Origin: Citreicoccus inhibens
Lineage (GTDB): Bacteria > Myxococcota > Myxococcia > Myxococcales > Myxococcaceae
Length of the DNA stretch: 64,000 nucleotides
Assembly: GCF_019039035.1 (NCBI RefSeq)
Contig: NZ_JAHNZT010000003.1
Coordinates: 186,001-250,000 of the forward strand
Direction of reading: 5' to 3'
Part shown: positions 43,774-53,199 of the stretch, piece by piece
How positions within the stretch are numbered: position 1 is the stretch's first letter
Layout of the letters: each line of letters starts with the position of its first letter
Made by a program: the position numbers and the translations under genes
The notes under the pieces: generated by a model
Told to the model about the DNA's origin: nothing
What the model saw: the letters and a program-made list of their open reading frames with translations, nothing else
The model's database searches: none

Positions 43774-45051
43774 ATGCGCGCCTCCCTTCTCCTTGCCCTC
43801 ATGGCCTTGCTCGCGGTGCCGCTCGCCGAGGCTCAGCCAGCCGCTCGCTCGTACCTGCTGCGCCCTGCCCGGGTGTTCGACGGTGTCGACGCGAAGCCCC
43901 ACGCGGGCTGGGCCGTGCTGGTGACGGGGGAGCGCATCGTCGCGGCGGGCCCGGCCGAGAGCCTCACGGTGCCCGCGGGCACGGAGGTGCTCTCCCTGCC
44001 GAACACCACGCTGCTCCCGGGGCTCATCGAAGGCCACTCGCACCTGTTCCTCCATCCGTACAACGAGGCCTCGTGGGACGACCAGGTGCTCAAGGAGTCC
44101 CCGGCGCTGCGCGTGGCGCGGGCCACCCAGCACGCGCGCGCGGCGCTCCAGGCGGGCTTCACGACGACGCGCGACCTGGGGACCGAGGGTGCTGGGGAAT
44201 CCGACGTGGGCCTCAAGCAGGCCATCGCGCAAGGCATCATCCCGGGGCCGCGCATGGTGGTCACCACGCGGGCCATCGTCGCCACCGGCAGCTACGGCCC
44301 CAAGGGCTTCTCACCCGAGTGGCACGTGCCCCAGGGCGCCGACGAGGCCGACGGCGTGGACGCGCTCACGCGCGTGGTGCGCAAGCAAGCGGGGATGGGC
44401 GCGGATTGGATCAAGGTCTACGGAGACTACCGCTGGGGGCCCAACGGCGAGGCGCGCCCCACCTTCTCGCTGGAGGAGATGCGCCTCATCGTGGACACGG
44501 CGCGCTCGAGCGGACGCCCGGTGGCGGTGCACGCCGGCACGGCCGAGGGCATGCGCCGCGCGGTGCTCGCGGGCGCGGAGAGCATCGAGCACGGCGATGA
44601 CGGCACGCCGGAGGTATGGAAGCTGATGGCGCAGCGGGGCGTGTTCCTGTGCCCCACGCTCGCCGCCACCGAGGCGATGCAGCTCTACCGCGGATGGAAG
44701 CGCGGCGTGGAGCCCGAACCCGCGGCCCTCCAGAAGAAGCGCGCCAGCTTCCGCGCCGCGCTCGAAGCGGGCGTGCCCATGTGCGCGGGCGGAGACTCCG
44801 GCGTCTTCGCGCACGGCACCAACGCGCGCGAGCTGGAGATGATGGTCGAATTCGGCATGACGCCCGCGCAGGCCCTCCAGGCCGCGACCTCCACCAACGC
44901 GCGGATGCTCCACTGGGAGGACCGCGTGGGTCAGGTGAAGCCCGGCCTGCTCGCGGACCTCGTCGCGGTGGAGGGAGACCCCACGCAAGACATCACCGCG
45001 CTGCGGCGGGTGCGCCTCGTCATGAAGGGGGGAGCGCGGGTTCCCCGCTGA
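43774..45051 (+). CDS. Secreted amidohydrolase-superfamily protein
   Basis: A 425-aa metal-dependent hydrolase. A signal peptide ([17 protein letters not shown]) precedes a composite beta-sandwich and a TIM barrel. Metal-site residues include [14 protein letters not shown] (HxH), Lys in [11 protein letters not shown] (probably carboxylated), [17 protein letters not shown] and [15 protein letters not shown] (the catalytic Asp). This is the imidazolonepropionase/prolidase-like subgroup, which cleaves cyclic amides or dipeptides. Upstream in-frame ATG at 43684 lacks a ribosome site; 43774 gives the clean signal peptide. It overlaps the convergent GT87 gene by 32 bp. Confidence 0.82.
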   Translation: MRASLLLALMALLAVPLAEAQPAARSYLLRPARVFDGVDAKPHAGWAVLVTGERIVAAGPAESLTVPAGTEVLSLPNTTLLPGLIEGHSHLFLHPYNEASWDDQVLKESPALRVARATQHARAALQAGFTTTRDLGTEGAGESDVGLKQAIAQGIIPGPRMVVTTRAIVATGSYGPKGFSPEWHVPQGADEADGVDALTRVVRKQAGMGADWIKVYGDYRWGPNGEARPTFSLEEMRLIVDTARSSGRPVAVHAGTAEGMRRAVLAGAESIEHGDDGTPEVWKLMAQRGVFLCPTLAATEAMQLYRGWKRGVEPEPAALQKKRASFRAALEAGVPMCAGGDSGVFAHGTNARELEMMVEFGMTPAQALQAATSTNARMLHWEDRVGQVKPGLLADLVAVEGDPTQDITALRRVRLVMKGGARVPR

Positions 45052-46267
45052 CGCCGACGGCCTCCGACGTGTCGCTCCCCGCCGCGCGCCACACCTCCCA
45101 CGTCCACGCCACCGCCGTGCCCAACAGCATGAAGTTGCGCACGAGCAGGAGCACCGTGTGTGGCCACTCCAGGCCGCTGCCGTAGGTACTGCCGGCCCAC
45201 AAGCCCCGCGTGATGGCCGCGGCCACGAGCAGCACCGCGGGCGCCGTCACCGGGCCCGAGAGCAGCGCGAGCGCGGCGGCCCCCGTGAGCCAGATGAGGT
45301 ACTGCGGGCTCAGCACCGGGTTGAGGATGACGAACGCGCAGAGCGGCACCAGCGCCAACCGGGCCAGGTCCTCCATGCGCCGGGGCGTCACACGCCACGC
45401 GGTGCGCACGCTCACCGCCGCGGCGGCCAACGAGCCCGCCACCCACACGTAGCGCGTCACGGCCTTCACGGCCTCGGCGGCCTCGCCATGCAGCTCGAAC
45501 GCGGCGGGCGCATGCACCCACTCCACCTGCGCGCGGCCCCACAAGTGCGCGGCCCACAGGAGCCCCGCGCTCAGGGCCTCCACCTGCAACCCGCGCTCGA
45601 CGTGGAACGCCGCGAAGTTCCACCACGGCCACACGGCGCTCAGCGGCACCAGCGGCAGCGCACCCGCGACCAGCCCACCCACCAGCGGCTTCAACGCTCC
45701 GCGCCGCCAGCACAGCACCAGCGCGAACGGCACGAGGACCACCGGGTACAGCTTCGTCACGATGCCCACGGAGAGCGCCACGCCCGCCCACGCGTCGCGC
45801 TTGCGCATCAGCGCCACCAGCGCGCCCAACGTCAGCGCGGCGGGGATGAGGTCATAGCGCTTGAGGTAGTGGACGCTCTGAATCCAACTCACCACGGTGT
45901 ACGCGCCCAGCGGCAACCACGCCCGCGCGGAAGCACCCCAGCGCCGCACGCCCTCGGACAAGAGCAGCCACTTGATGAACGCGTCGAAGAGCGTGAGCTG
46001 CAAACCGAACGCGAGGATGAAGCCGCTCAAGTCACCGCCCAGCCACGCGGCGGGCACGAACCAGAGCAGCGCGTAGGGCGGGTACTCGAAGCGGAAGTCG
46101 CGGTTGGGCACCGCGCCCTCCAGGAACGCGTGCGCCGTCCGGAAGTACAGCGGGAAGTCCCCGGGGCGGGTGGAGAACGCATAGGCCACCAAGGGCAGCA
46201 CGCTCACGGCGAACGCGAGCCAATGCCAGGGGCCGAGCCGGGACGCGGACGGAGAGGGAACGGACAC
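45020..46267 (-). CDS. GT87-type polyprenyl-phosphate-dependent mannosyltransferase-like protein
   Basis: A 415-aa integral membrane protein with about ten hydrophobic helices ([81 protein letters not shown]). Loop motifs such as [29 protein letters not shown] and [11 protein letters not shown] are typical of the DUF2029/GT87 family of GT-C glycosyltransferases. These use polyprenyl-phospho-sugars on the outer membrane face. The sugar and acceptor are unknown. GTG at 46267 is used as the start. It overlaps the secreted amidohydrolase gene at its 3' end. Confidence 0.75.
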   Translation of the reverse strand: MSVPSPSASRLGPWHWLAFAVSVLPLVAYAFSTRPGDFPLYFRTAHAFLEGAVPNRDFRFEYPPYALLWFVPAAWLGGDLSGFILAFGLQLTLFDAFIKWLLLSEGVRRWGASARAWLPLGAYTVVSWIQSVHYLKRYDLIPAALTLGALVALMRKRDAWAGVALSVGIVTKLYPVVLVPFALVLCWRRGALKPLVGGLVAGALPLVPLSAVWPWWNFAAFHVERGLQVEALSAGLLWAAHLWGRAQVEWVHAPAAFELHGEAAEAVKAVTRYVWVAGSLAAAAVSVRTAWRVTPRRMEDLARLALVPLCAFVILNPVLSPQYLIWLTGAAALALLSGPVTAPAVLLVAAAITRGLWAGSTYGSGLEWPHTVLLLVRNFMLLGTAVAWTWEVWRAAGSDTSEAVGVSGEPALPPS

Positions 46268-46340
46268 GCGCGCGACTCTGCCCGGCCCACCGCCCGCTTG
46301 TCGCGGAGAAAGGGGGAGCCCGCGCTCCCCTCCTCGCTCG

Positions 46341-47303
46341 CTACGTGGGCGCGCCCGCGCTCGGAGACACCGGCCCTGGCTGAACCCGAGGCAACAGCTG
46401 ATCGAAGTCCGCCCGATGGCAGAGGTCGGTGCCCGCGGACAGGAGCGCCGCGGTGCCCGACGCGATGCCCCAGCGCAGCGCCTCCTCGGGCGGATGTCCG
46501 CGAGACAGCGCCAGCGTCATCCCGGCCAGGAAGCTGTCACCGGCGCCCACCGAGCTGCGCGGCTCCACCGGCGGGGGCCGCGCGTGGAGCTGCGCGGTGC
46601 GCGTGGTGAGCATGGCGCCATCCGCGCCCAGCGACACCACCAGCACCTCGACCTGCCCCTTGCCCACCAGCTCGCGCGCGGCGGCGGCTTGCGTGACGAG
46701 GTCCTCTGAGGTCGCGCCCGTCAAATCTCGCAGCTCACGCCGGTTGGGCTTGGCCAGATGGACGCCCTCCTCCAGCGCCGCGCGCAGCGGCTCGCCGGCG
46801 GTGTCCACCACCGACCTGGCCCCCAGCTTCTTGGCCAGCCGCGCCACCCGCGCGTAGAAGTCCACCGGCACGCCGGGCATCAAGCTGCCGCTGGCGATGA
46901 TGAACGACGCGCCCACGCTCACCTGGGCCACCGCGTCCAGGCACGCGGTCCACTCGCGCTCGGTGAGAGTGGGCCCCGGCAGGATGAACCGGAACTCACG
47001 CGAGCGACCCGCCTCCGCCACGGTGAAGCTCTCGCGCGTGTACGCCGCGATGGGGATGGAGCGGCGCGTGAGGCCCCGCTCCTCCAACAGGTGCTCCAGG
47101 AGCTGCCCGGTGGGACCGCCCCGCGTGTACAGGGCAATGGCCTCGCCGCCCAGCTCGCGCACCACGCGCGCCACGTTGATGCCACCGCCACCTGGGTCGT
47201 ACCGCACCGGACCACAGCGCAGCTTGTGCTCGGGCGTGACCTCCGGCACCTCCGTCGCCAGGTCGACCGCGGGGTTCAGGGTCAGCGTCACGATGTGCGC
47301 CAT
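46341..47303 (-). CDS. PfkB-family hexose-phosphate kinase (1-phosphofructokinase type)
   Basis: A 320-aa ribokinase-fold sugar kinase. N-terminal VTLTLNPAVDLATEV and YDPGGGGINVARVVRELGGEA form the substrate site with the di-Gly hinge. The C-terminal SVGAGDSFLAGMTLAL is the PfkB signature 2, with the catalytic Asp in GAGD. KPNRRELRDLTG and VVSLGADGAML also match. The proline-containing N-terminal motif points to the 1-phosphofructokinase/PFK-2/tagatose-6-P subgroup, which phosphorylates sugar phosphates to bisphosphates. The exact substrate cannot be chosen. The last 25 residues are Pro/Ala-rich and disordered. No fructose PTS genes adjoin. Confidence 0.85.
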   Translation of the reverse strand: MAHIVTLTLNPAVDLATEVPEVTPEHKLRCGPVRYDPGGGGINVARVVRELGGEAIALYTRGGPTGQLLEHLLEERGLTRRSIPIAAYTRESFTVAEAGRSREFRFILPGPTLTEREWTACLDAVAQVSVGASFIIASGSLMPGVPVDFYARVARLAKKLGARSVVDTAGEPLRAALEEGVHLAKPNRRELRDLTGATSEDLVTQAAAARELVGKGQVEVLVVSLGADGAMLTTRTAQLHARPPPVEPRSSVGAGDSFLAGMTLALSRGHPPEEALRWGIASGTAALLSAGTDLCHRADFDQLLPRVQPGPVSPSAGAPT

Positions 47304-47469
47304 CTCGCACGTCCTCCAAGAAGGCCCCCACGTGCGCTCCACGCCCCGGGGCCCGAGCGGGCGCAGCCCAGCCTGCCCCACCGTGGCGCTCGCGACCAGC
47401 CGCACGTGCCAAGGCTGTCGCGCGCACGAAGGGATAGGCTTCGGATGTCACCCCCCCGACACGCGCCCC

Positions 47470-48024
47470 ATGCCTCCCATCGGCCCCACGAAGGACGAAC
47501 TGCACGCCGCCATCGGCAGCGCCATGCCGGACCTCGTCGCTCCGGGGCTGCGCGTGCTCTTCTGCGGCATCAACCCCAGCCTCTACTCCGTCGTGGTGGG
47601 GTTCCACTTCGCGCGGCCGGGCAATCGCTTCTGGCCCACGCTGCACGCCTCGGGCTTCACGCCGCGCCGCCTCCAGCCATCCGAGCAGGGCCTGCTCTTG
47701 GAGTGGGGCTGCGGCATCACCAACGTGGTGGACCGCGCCACCGCGTCCGCGGATCAACTCGCCCCCGAGGAGCTGGTGGAGGGCGGGCGCGCGCTGGAGC
47801 GCAAGGTGCGCCGCCTGAAGCCCACGTTCCTCGCGGTGCTGGGCCTGGGCGCCTACCGCGCCGCGTTCGGACGGCCCAAGGCGAAGCTCGGGCTCCAGGA
47901 GGAGAAGCTGGGCACCACGCGGCTGTGGGCCCTGCCCAACCCGAGCGGACTCAACGCGAACTATCAACTCGCGGACCTGGCGCGCCTCTACGCCCAGCTG
48001 CACCAGGCCGCGATGTCGCCGTGA
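47470..48024 (+). CDS. mug: G/U mismatch-specific DNA glycosylase
   Basis: A 184-aa uracil-DNA-glycosylase-superfamily enzyme that removes uracil or ethenocytosine from mismatched DNA. VLFCGINPSLYSVVVGFHFARPGNRFWP contains the GINPS catalytic loop of Mug/TDG and the water-positioning Asn. LPNPSGLNANYQ near the C-terminus is the intercalating/hydrolysis loop. Length is within the bacterial range (about 165-185). The ATG at 47470 is used. It converges closely on cysQ, leaving 4 bp between the stops. No other repair gene adjoins. Confidence 0.9.
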   Translation: MPPIGPTKDELHAAIGSAMPDLVAPGLRVLFCGINPSLYSVVVGFHFARPGNRFWPTLHASGFTPRRLQPSEQGLLLEWGCGITNVVDRATASADQLAPEELVEGGRALERKVRRLKPTFLAVLGLGAYRAAFGRPKAKLGLQEEKLGTTRLWALPNPSGLNANYQLADLARLYAQLHQAAMSP

Positions 48025-48028
48025 CGCC

Positions 48029-48862
48029 CTACTTCAGGATGCCCGCCTCGCGGGCGAACTGCTCCACCACGGGCTGCACGCGCGGGAACGCCGCGGCGTT
48101 GCACGCCAACAGCCCCCGGTGGTTCTGCAGCTCCGAGCCGTCATAGCGATACGCCACGCCGCCCAGGTCCGTGAGGATGCCGCCCGCCGAGCGGAGCACC
48201 GCCTCGGGCGCGCAGTTGTCCCAGCGGTAGCTCTTGCCGCTCACGTGGATGTAGAGGTCCGCGTGCGCCTCGGCCAACAGGCCGCACTTGAGCCCCACCG
48301 AGCCGGACTCCTTCTCGCGCGTGATGCCCAGCCGCTGGACGATCTGATCCGTCAGCGCCGAGCGGTGCGAGCGCGACACCACGAGCCGCATCTCCGAGGG
48401 CTCGGCCACATCCGAGACGCGCAGGGCACGGCGGCCGCCCGCGTCCTCCACGAAGCCCTGCTGCCCCACCACGCCCGCGAACAGCGTGTCGCCCACGGGC
48501 CGGTACACCACGCCCACCGCGGCCTTGCCCGCCACCGCCAGCCCGATGTGGATGGCGAACTCGCCGTTGCGCTTGACGAACTCCTGCGTGCCGTCGAGCG
48601 GATCCACGTACCAGCAGCGGTCAAAGCGCTTCGCGTCGGAGGCATCCTCGGACTCCTCCGCGACCACGCCGTCGCCCGGAAAGGCCTTGCGCAGCTCGCC
48701 CACGATGAAGGCGTTGGCGCGCTCATCGGCCACGGTGACGGGGCCGGCGCCGCCCTCCTTGGCCTGCACGGAGAAGTCCGTGGCGTAGACCTGCTGGAGA
48801 ATCTCTCCCGCCTGACGGGCGATGCGCCGGGCGACTTCGAGTTCACGATCGAGGATGGACAT
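48029..48862 (-). CDS. cysQ: 3'(2'),5'-bisphosphate nucleotidase CysQ-like
   Basis: A 277-aa Mg2+-dependent phosphatase of the inositol-monophosphatase fold. The metal-binding motifs are VVAEESEDA (Glu-Glu-Ser), WYVDPLDGTQEFVKRNGEFAIHIGL (DPxDGTxEF, the CysQ form) and RWDNCAPEAVLRSAGG near the C-terminus (WDxxA). CysQ hydrolyses 3'-phosphoadenosine 5'-phosphate to AMP during sulfur assimilation. Related IMPases act on inositol phosphate, but the FV(K/R)xNGEFxxxIxL segment favours CysQ. ATG at 48862. Two tandem palindromes lie about 60-95 bp upstream, between it and the DUF3592 gene. Confidence 0.88.
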   Translation of the reverse strand: MSILDRELEVARRIARQAGEILQQVYATDFSVQAKEGGAGPVTVADERANAFIVGELRKAFPGDGVVAEESEDASDAKRFDRCWYVDPLDGTQEFVKRNGEFAIHIGLAVAGKAAVGVVYRPVGDTLFAGVVGQQGFVEDAGGRRALRVSDVAEPSEMRLVVSRSHRSALTDQIVQRLGITREKESGSVGLKCGLLAEAHADLYIHVSGKSYRWDNCAPEAVLRSAGGILTDLGGVAYRYDGSELQNHRGLLACNAAAFPRVQPVVEQFAREAGILK

Positions 48863-48886
48863 GGAGTCCCGGCAGTCTGCCCTGCT

Positions 48887-48899
48887 CCCCTGTCAGGGG
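48887..48899. promoter_or_regulatory. Palindrome near the cysQ start
   Basis: CCCCTG-T-CAGGGG, a perfect palindrome 25 bp upstream of the cysQ start codon, probably within its promoter or leader. It is distinct in sequence from the tandem palindromes further upstream. Confidence 0.3.
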
Positions 48900-48922
48900 A
48901 AACCCGGACGAGCACGAACTCT

Positions 48923-48956
48923 GGGGCACATTGCCCCATTCGGGGCACATTGCCCC
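48923..48956. promoter_or_regulatory. Two tandem identical palindromic operators
   Basis: GGGGCACATTGCCCC occurs twice (48923-48937 and 48942-48956), separated by ATTC. Each copy is a perfect palindrome of GGGGCA/TGCCCC around CAT, and centres are 19 bp apart. The pair sits between divergent cysQ and the DUF3592 gene. This is the layout of cooperative repressor or activator sites. The factor is not known. Confidence 0.55.
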
Positions 48957-49077
48957 GGCCCGTTCCGCCCCACGCGCCCGTTCCTCCGAGGGGAATTCCC
49001 TCTGGCCCGACGCCTGCACAACCTGCGGGATACGTCTCCCGGGTCCGGGAACCTGGGAGCAACAAGGACTGCCGACG

Positions 49078-49584
49078 ATGATGAAGTGGCTGATGGGGCT
49101 GATGCTGCTGGTGTTCGGAGCTGGGTTGGCCTTCTCGGGCGGGCGCATGGTGTACCGGTCTCAGGTGAGCCCGGGCTGGCCCAGCGTGGAGGGCACCGTG
49201 ACGAGCTCCACCGTGGAGACGCTGCGCAGCAAGCGCTCCGTGAGCTTCCACCCCGAGGTGCGCTACCGCTACGCGGTGGGCTCCGAGGTGTTCACCTCGG
49301 ACACCTTGTCCTTCGGGGGCAATGACTCGGGCGTGCTGGCGGATGCGCAGTACTACACCCGGCACTACCCCTCGGGCGCGAAGGTCACCCTGCACTACCA
49401 GCCCTCGGATCCGTCCGTGTCCTGCGTGGAGTGTGGCAGCGCGGGCGTGGCCAACTACGTGGTGACGCTGGGCGGCGCGGCGCTCGCGGTGGTGGCCGCG
49501 GCGGGCCTGTTGGACATGGCGCGCGCCAGCCGCAAGGAGAAGGCCCGCGCGCAGCAGCCCGCTCGGGCCGGCGCCGCGCGCTAG
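49078..49584 (+). CDS. DUF3592 family membrane protein
   Basis: A 168-aa protein with an N-terminal hydrophobic helix (WLMGLMLLVFGAGLAFSGG) and a second near the C-terminus (VVTLGGAALAVVAAAGLLDMA). The soluble middle part has the DUF3592 pattern: GWPSVEGTVTSSTVE, VSFHPEVRYRYAVGSEVFTSDTLSFGG, YYTRHYPSGAKVTLHYQPSDPSVSCVEC. Function of the family is not established. Two adjacent ATGs (49078, 49081) are possible starts, with AAGGA about ten bases before. It is divergent from cysQ, and the tandem palindromes lie within the shared 215-bp intergenic region. Confidence 0.8.
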   Translation: MMKWLMGLMLLVFGAGLAFSGGRMVYRSQVSPGWPSVEGTVTSSTVETLRSKRSVSFHPEVRYRYAVGSEVFTSDTLSFGGNDSGVLADAQYYTRHYPSGAKVTLHYQPSDPSVSCVECGSAGVANYVVTLGGAALAVVAAAGLLDMARASRKEKARAQQPARAGAAR

Positions 49585-49699
49585 CCGCGCCCCGGCGCTC
49601 CTCACGAGGACTGTCTCGGTGAGGACGGCGAGGGCACAAGACAGTGGGGTCTGCGCGGTGTTCCGTGGCAGCGTCGCGAGGAACCCGAAAGGACCCCAC

Positions 49700-50191
49700 A
49701 TGCCCGTCATCGTGCGTCCCGCGACCCCCTCCGACGCGCCCGCCCTGGGCCGCATGGGCGCGTCGCTCGCGCGCCAGCACCACGACTTCGACTCGCAGCG
49801 CTTCATGCTCCCCGACGACGTCGAGTCCGGCTATCGCGGGTGGTTGGGCAAGGAAGCCCAGCGCCCCCAGGAGGCCGTGGTGCTCGTGGCGGAGCTGGAC
49901 GGCGCGGTCGTGGGCTACTGCTACGGCCGCGTCGAGGGCGTGGACTGGAACATGCTGCTGGACCGCCACGGCGCCCTGCACGACCTCTGGGTGGAGGAAC
50001 CGGCGCGAGGCACCGGAACGGCCCGGCTGCTCGTGGAGGAGATGGTGAAGCAGCTGACGGCGCTGGGCGCGCCGCGCATCGTGCTGTCCACGGCCGCGAA
50101 GAACGAGACGGCGCAGAAGGTGTTCGCGCGGCTCGGCTGGCGCCCCACCATGGTGGAGATGACGCGCGAGACCGCGCCTGCGCGCAAGTGA
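49700..50191 (+). CDS. GNAT family N-acetyltransferase
   Basis: A 163-aa single-domain acetyltransferase. The IVRPATPSDAPALGRMGASL start, AVVLVAELDGAVVGYCYG strand pair and ALHDLWVEEPARGTGTARLLVEEMVKQL helix (the Q/RxxGxG/A acetyl-CoA pyrophosphate site, here ARGTGTA) are typical. ASAKNETAQKVFARLGWRPT-like ending (TAAKNETAQKVFARLGW) is the C-terminal strand/helix. Substrate is unknown; such proteins acetylate small amines or protein N-termini. The ATG at 49700 has AAAGGA upstream. It converges on glnS, and a strong GC-rich hairpin separates them. Confidence 0.9.
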   Translation: MPVIVRPATPSDAPALGRMGASLARQHHDFDSQRFMLPDDVESGYRGWLGKEAQRPQEAVVLVAELDGAVVGYCYGRVEGVDWNMLLDRHGALHDLWVEEPARGTGTARLLVEEMVKQLTALGAPRIVLSTAAKNETAQKVFARLGWRPTMVEMTRETAPARK

Positions 50192-50217
50192 GCCCGGGGC
50201 ACGCGCGCGCCCCGGGC
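50192..50217. terminator. GC-rich hairpin between convergent GNAT and glnS genes
   Basis: GCCCGGGGC and GCCCCGGGC form a perfect 9-bp stem around ACGCGCGC, right after the GNAT stop and 12 bp before the glnS stop. No T-run is present. It may serve both transcripts. Confidence 0.45.
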
Positions 50218-50228
50218 CTGTGCGAGGG

Positions 50229-51917
50229 CTACTTGCCCTTCGCCTGCTCCTTCGTCCACGAGTCCTTCAGCGTGACGGTCCGGTTGAAGACGGGCCGGCC
50301 CGCGGTGGAGTCCTTGGGGTCCGCGTAGAAGTACCCCAGGCGCTCGAACTGGAAGCGCGACTCCGGCGCGGCCTGCGCCAGCATCGGCTCGACGCGCGCC
50401 GTGGTGATGACCTCCAGGCTGTTCGGGTTGAGGAACTCCTTGAAGTCGCGGTCCTTGTCCTTGTCCGGGTGCTCCACGGAGAAGAGCCGGTCGTACAGGC
50501 GCACCTCGGCGGTGGGCGCGGTGCCCGGAACCCAGTGCAGCGTGCCCTTCACCTTGCGACCCTCCGGCGAATCACCGCCGCGCGTGGCCGGGTCATAGGT
50601 GCAGCGCAGCTCCGTCACGTTGCCCGCGGCGTCCTTGATGACCTCCTCGCACTTGATGAAGTACGCCGAGCGCAAGCGCACCTCCTTGCCCGGCGCCAGC
50701 CGGAAGAAGCCCTTCTGGGGGACTTCCTGGAAGTCGTCCGCCTCGATGAACAGCTCGCGCGAGAACGGGACCTGCCGCGTGCCCAGCTCCGGCTTCTGCG
50801 GGTGGTTGGCGACCTCCAGCATCTCCGTCTGGCCCTCGGGGTAGTTCGTCACCACCACCTTGAGCGGGCGCAGCACGGCCATGGCGCGCGGGGCTCGCTC
50901 GTTGAGGTCCTCGCGGATGCTCAACTCGAGCACGCCCATGTCGATCCAGCTGTCCGACTTGCTCACGCCGATGCGCGTGGCGAAGTCGCGCAGCGACTCG
51001 GGCGTGAAGCCCCGGCGACGCAGGCCGCTGATGGTCAGCATGCGCGGGTCATCCCAGCCAGACACGCTCTTGTCGCTCACCATCTGGAGCAGCTTGCGCT
51101 TGCTCATCACCGTGTAGGTGAGCTTCAGGCGCGCGAACTCGTACTGGTGCGGGCGCTCACCCTTGATCAGCGCGTCCACGATCCAATCGTAGAGCGGGCG
51201 CCGGTTCTCGAACTCCAGCGTGCAGATGGAGTGGGTGATGCCCTCGATGGAGTCCGAGAGGCAGTGCGCGAAGTCGTAGAGCGGGTAGATGCACCACGTG
51301 TCGCCCGTGCGGTGGTGGTGCGCGTGACGGATGCGGTAGATGGGCGGGTCGCGCAGCACCGGGTTCGGCGACGCCATGTCGATCTTCGCCCGCAGGGTGT
51401 GCTTGCCGTCCGGGAACTCGCCCGCGCGCATGCGCCGGAAGAGGTCCAGGTTCTCCTCCACCGTGCGGTTGCGGTACGGGCTGTCACGCCCCGGCGTGGT
51501 GAAGTCACCGCGCCACTCGCTGATTTCATCCGCGGTCAGGCTGCACACATAGGCCTGCCCCTGACGGATGAGCTGCTCGGCGAACGCGTAGAGCTTCTCG
51601 AAGTAGTCGGACGCGAAGAACTTGCGGTCGTCCCAGTCGAAGCCGAGCCACCGCACGTCCCGCTGGATGGACTCGACGTAGTCGGTGTCCTCGGTGAGCG
51701 GGTTCGTGTCATCGAGGCGCAGGTTGCACTTGCCGCCATACTGCTGCGCCAGTCCGAAGTTGATGCAGATGGACTTCGCGTGGCCGATATGGAGGTAGCC
51801 ATTGGGCTCGGGCGGGAAGCGGGTGTGAACCCGACCGCCGTACTTCCCGGCCTGCTTGTCCTCCGCGACAATCTCCTGGAGGAAGTTGCGGGCCTGCGTC
51901 TCGTTGCTCGTCGTCAT
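50229..51917 (-). CDS. glnS: Glutaminyl-tRNA synthetase
   Basis: A 562-aa class I aminoacyl-tRNA synthetase that charges tRNA-Gln directly. The HIGH motif appears in [16 protein letters not shown] (about 38) and the KMSKS loop in [10 protein letters not shown] (about 270). [30 protein letters not shown] and [28 protein letters not shown] match the GlnS/GluRS catalytic core. The C-terminal beta-barrels form the anticodon-binding part ([34 protein letters not shown]). Length agrees with E. coli GlnS (about 554). A longer open frame upstream of ATG 51917 is not coding by homology. Having GlnS means the cell need not rely on transamidation for Gln-tRNA. Confidence 0.96.
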   Translation of the reverse strand: MTTSNETQARNFLQEIVAEDKQAGKYGGRVHTRFPPEPNGYLHIGHAKSICINFGLAQQYGGKCNLRLDDTNPLTEDTDYVESIQRDVRWLGFDWDDRKFFASDYFEKLYAFAEQLIRQGQAYVCSLTADEISEWRGDFTTPGRDSPYRNRTVEENLDLFRRMRAGEFPDGKHTLRAKIDMASPNPVLRDPPIYRIRHAHHHRTGDTWCIYPLYDFAHCLSDSIEGITHSICTLEFENRRPLYDWIVDALIKGERPHQYEFARLKLTYTVMSKRKLLQMVSDKSVSGWDDPRMLTISGLRRRGFTPESLRDFATRIGVSKSDSWIDMGVLELSIREDLNERAPRAMAVLRPLKVVVTNYPEGQTEMLEVANHPQKPELGTRQVPFSRELFIEADDFQEVPQKGFFRLAPGKEVRLRSAYFIKCEEVIKDAAGNVTELRCTYDPATRGGDSPEGRKVKGTLHWVPGTAPTAEVRLYDRLFSVEHPDKDKDRDFKEFLNPNSLEVITTARVEPMLAQAAPESRFQFERLGYFYADPKDSTAGRPVFNRTVTLKDSWTKEQAKGK

Positions 51918-52027
51918 GATGGGCGAATCCTGTTGAACCCTCTTCAACCCCGCAAGGGATTCCTGACATTCCGCGTCGTCCGTCCCACGTCGCGCCCGGG
52001 CCCCCTTCCCCCCGGGTGCCTGGGAAT

Positions 52028-53173
52028 TCACACGGAGGCCAGCAGGGAATCCCAGGTCTTGAGGGCCCGCTCGGCGGAAAGCTCCTCCGCCCGCTGCCGC
52101 GCCCGGGAGGCCAGCTCCGCTTGGAGCGCCGGGTCCGACACCACCTTCGCCAGCGCGTCCGCCAGGGCCTGAGGCGCGTCCACCGGGACGAGCAGGCCCG
52201 CCCGCCCCCCATCCAGCGCCTCGGCCGGGCCCGAGGGGCAGTCCGTGCTGACGATGGGACAGCCCAGCGCCAGGGCCTCCAGGAGCACCATGGGCAGGCC
52301 CTCGAAGCGCGAGGACAGGGCGAAGACGGTCGCGTGGCGCATGAGCGCGTGGGGGTTGGGCGTAAAACCCGGCATGAAGACCGAGTCCTCCACCCCCAAC
52401 GCCCTCACCAGGGCCTTGAGCGCGTCCCCCAACGCCCCCACCCCCAGGATGAGCAGGTGGTGGTCCACCCCCGCCTTGCGCACGAGCGCGTGGCTGCGCA
52501 CGAGCACGTCGAAGGCCTTCTGGTGCTCCAGCCTGCCCACCGCGATGACCACCGGCTTCTGGAAGATGGGGACGGCCCAATCAGGCAGCGGCGCCTCGCC
52601 CGCGGCGCGGATCCGCTCGCCGTGGACGAAGTTGGGGATGACCTGGAGGCGGCGCGGGTCCACGTGCACCAGGGTGGAGAAAGAGCGAGCCGAGTCATGA
52701 CCGCACGACACGATGCGGGACATGCCGGGGTAGAGCACGCGCAGGCCCCAGAGCTGGCGCTTGCGCTGCTCGCGGTGAAAGGCGCCCCAGTCGAAGTGGA
52801 TCATCCCCACCACGGGCTTGCGCAAGAGCCACCCGGCCAGCCGCGCCAGCAGCGTGGCACGGCCCTCCTGCGCGGCGACGATGACGTCCGCCTTGCGCGC
52901 TTCCTGCAACAGCCGCCACAGGTAGCGCGGGAGGTTGAGGCGCCGGTAGGCGCCCTCGGTGGCCCACGACACCTGGGTGTCCTGGGGGATGCGGTCGCGG
53001 TGGCCCTCGGGCGGCGGGCCATGGTGGAAGAAGAGCGCGGTGTCGAACTGGGCGCGGTCGAGCCCCGCGAGCACGTTGCACACCGAGCGCTCGATGCCAC
53101 CTGGACCCAGGTACACCAGGGTAAAGAGGATGCGGCGCTTGCCGGCCGCTCTGAGCGCAGGCTGTCGCACCAT
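52028..53173 (-). CDS. Group 1 glycosyltransferase (GT4-type)
   Basis: A 381-aa GT-B fold enzyme. The N-terminal acceptor domain starts with [25 protein letters not shown]. The C-terminal donor domain contains [68 protein letters not shown] (the E-x7-E nucleotide-sugar motif) and [19 protein letters not shown]. It probably adds a sugar to a polysaccharide, lipid or other acceptor on the cytoplasmic face. ATG at 53173 has GGAG upstream. It follows the CelD-like gene by 26 bp, so both likely act in one surface-polysaccharide step. Sugar and linkage are unknown. Confidence 0.9.
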   Translation of the reverse strand: MVRQPALRAAGKRRILFTLVYLGPGGIERSVCNVLAGLDRAQFDTALFFHHGPPPEGHRDRIPQDTQVSWATEGAYRRLNLPRYLWRLLQEARKADVIVAAQEGRATLLARLAGWLLRKPVVGMIHFDWGAFHREQRKRQLWGLRVLYPGMSRIVSCGHDSARSFSTLVHVDPRRLQVIPNFVHGERIRAAGEAPLPDWAVPIFQKPVVIAVGRLEHQKAFDVLVRSHALVRKAGVDHHLLILGVGALGDALKALVRALGVEDSVFMPGFTPNPHALMRHATVFALSSRFEGLPMVLLEALALGCPIVSTDCPSGPAEALDGGRAGLLVPVDAPQALADALAKVVSDPALQAELASRARQRAEELSAERALKTWDSLLASV

Positions 53174-53199
53174 CCGTTGAGCGCTCCCGGAGTCTCGGC

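Noticed and set aside
51918-52580. A 220-residue N-terminal extension of GlnS
   Set aside because: It runs antisense-free but over the 3' part of the glycosyltransferase gene in another frame, is Gly/Arg-rich, and GlnS homologues start near 51917.
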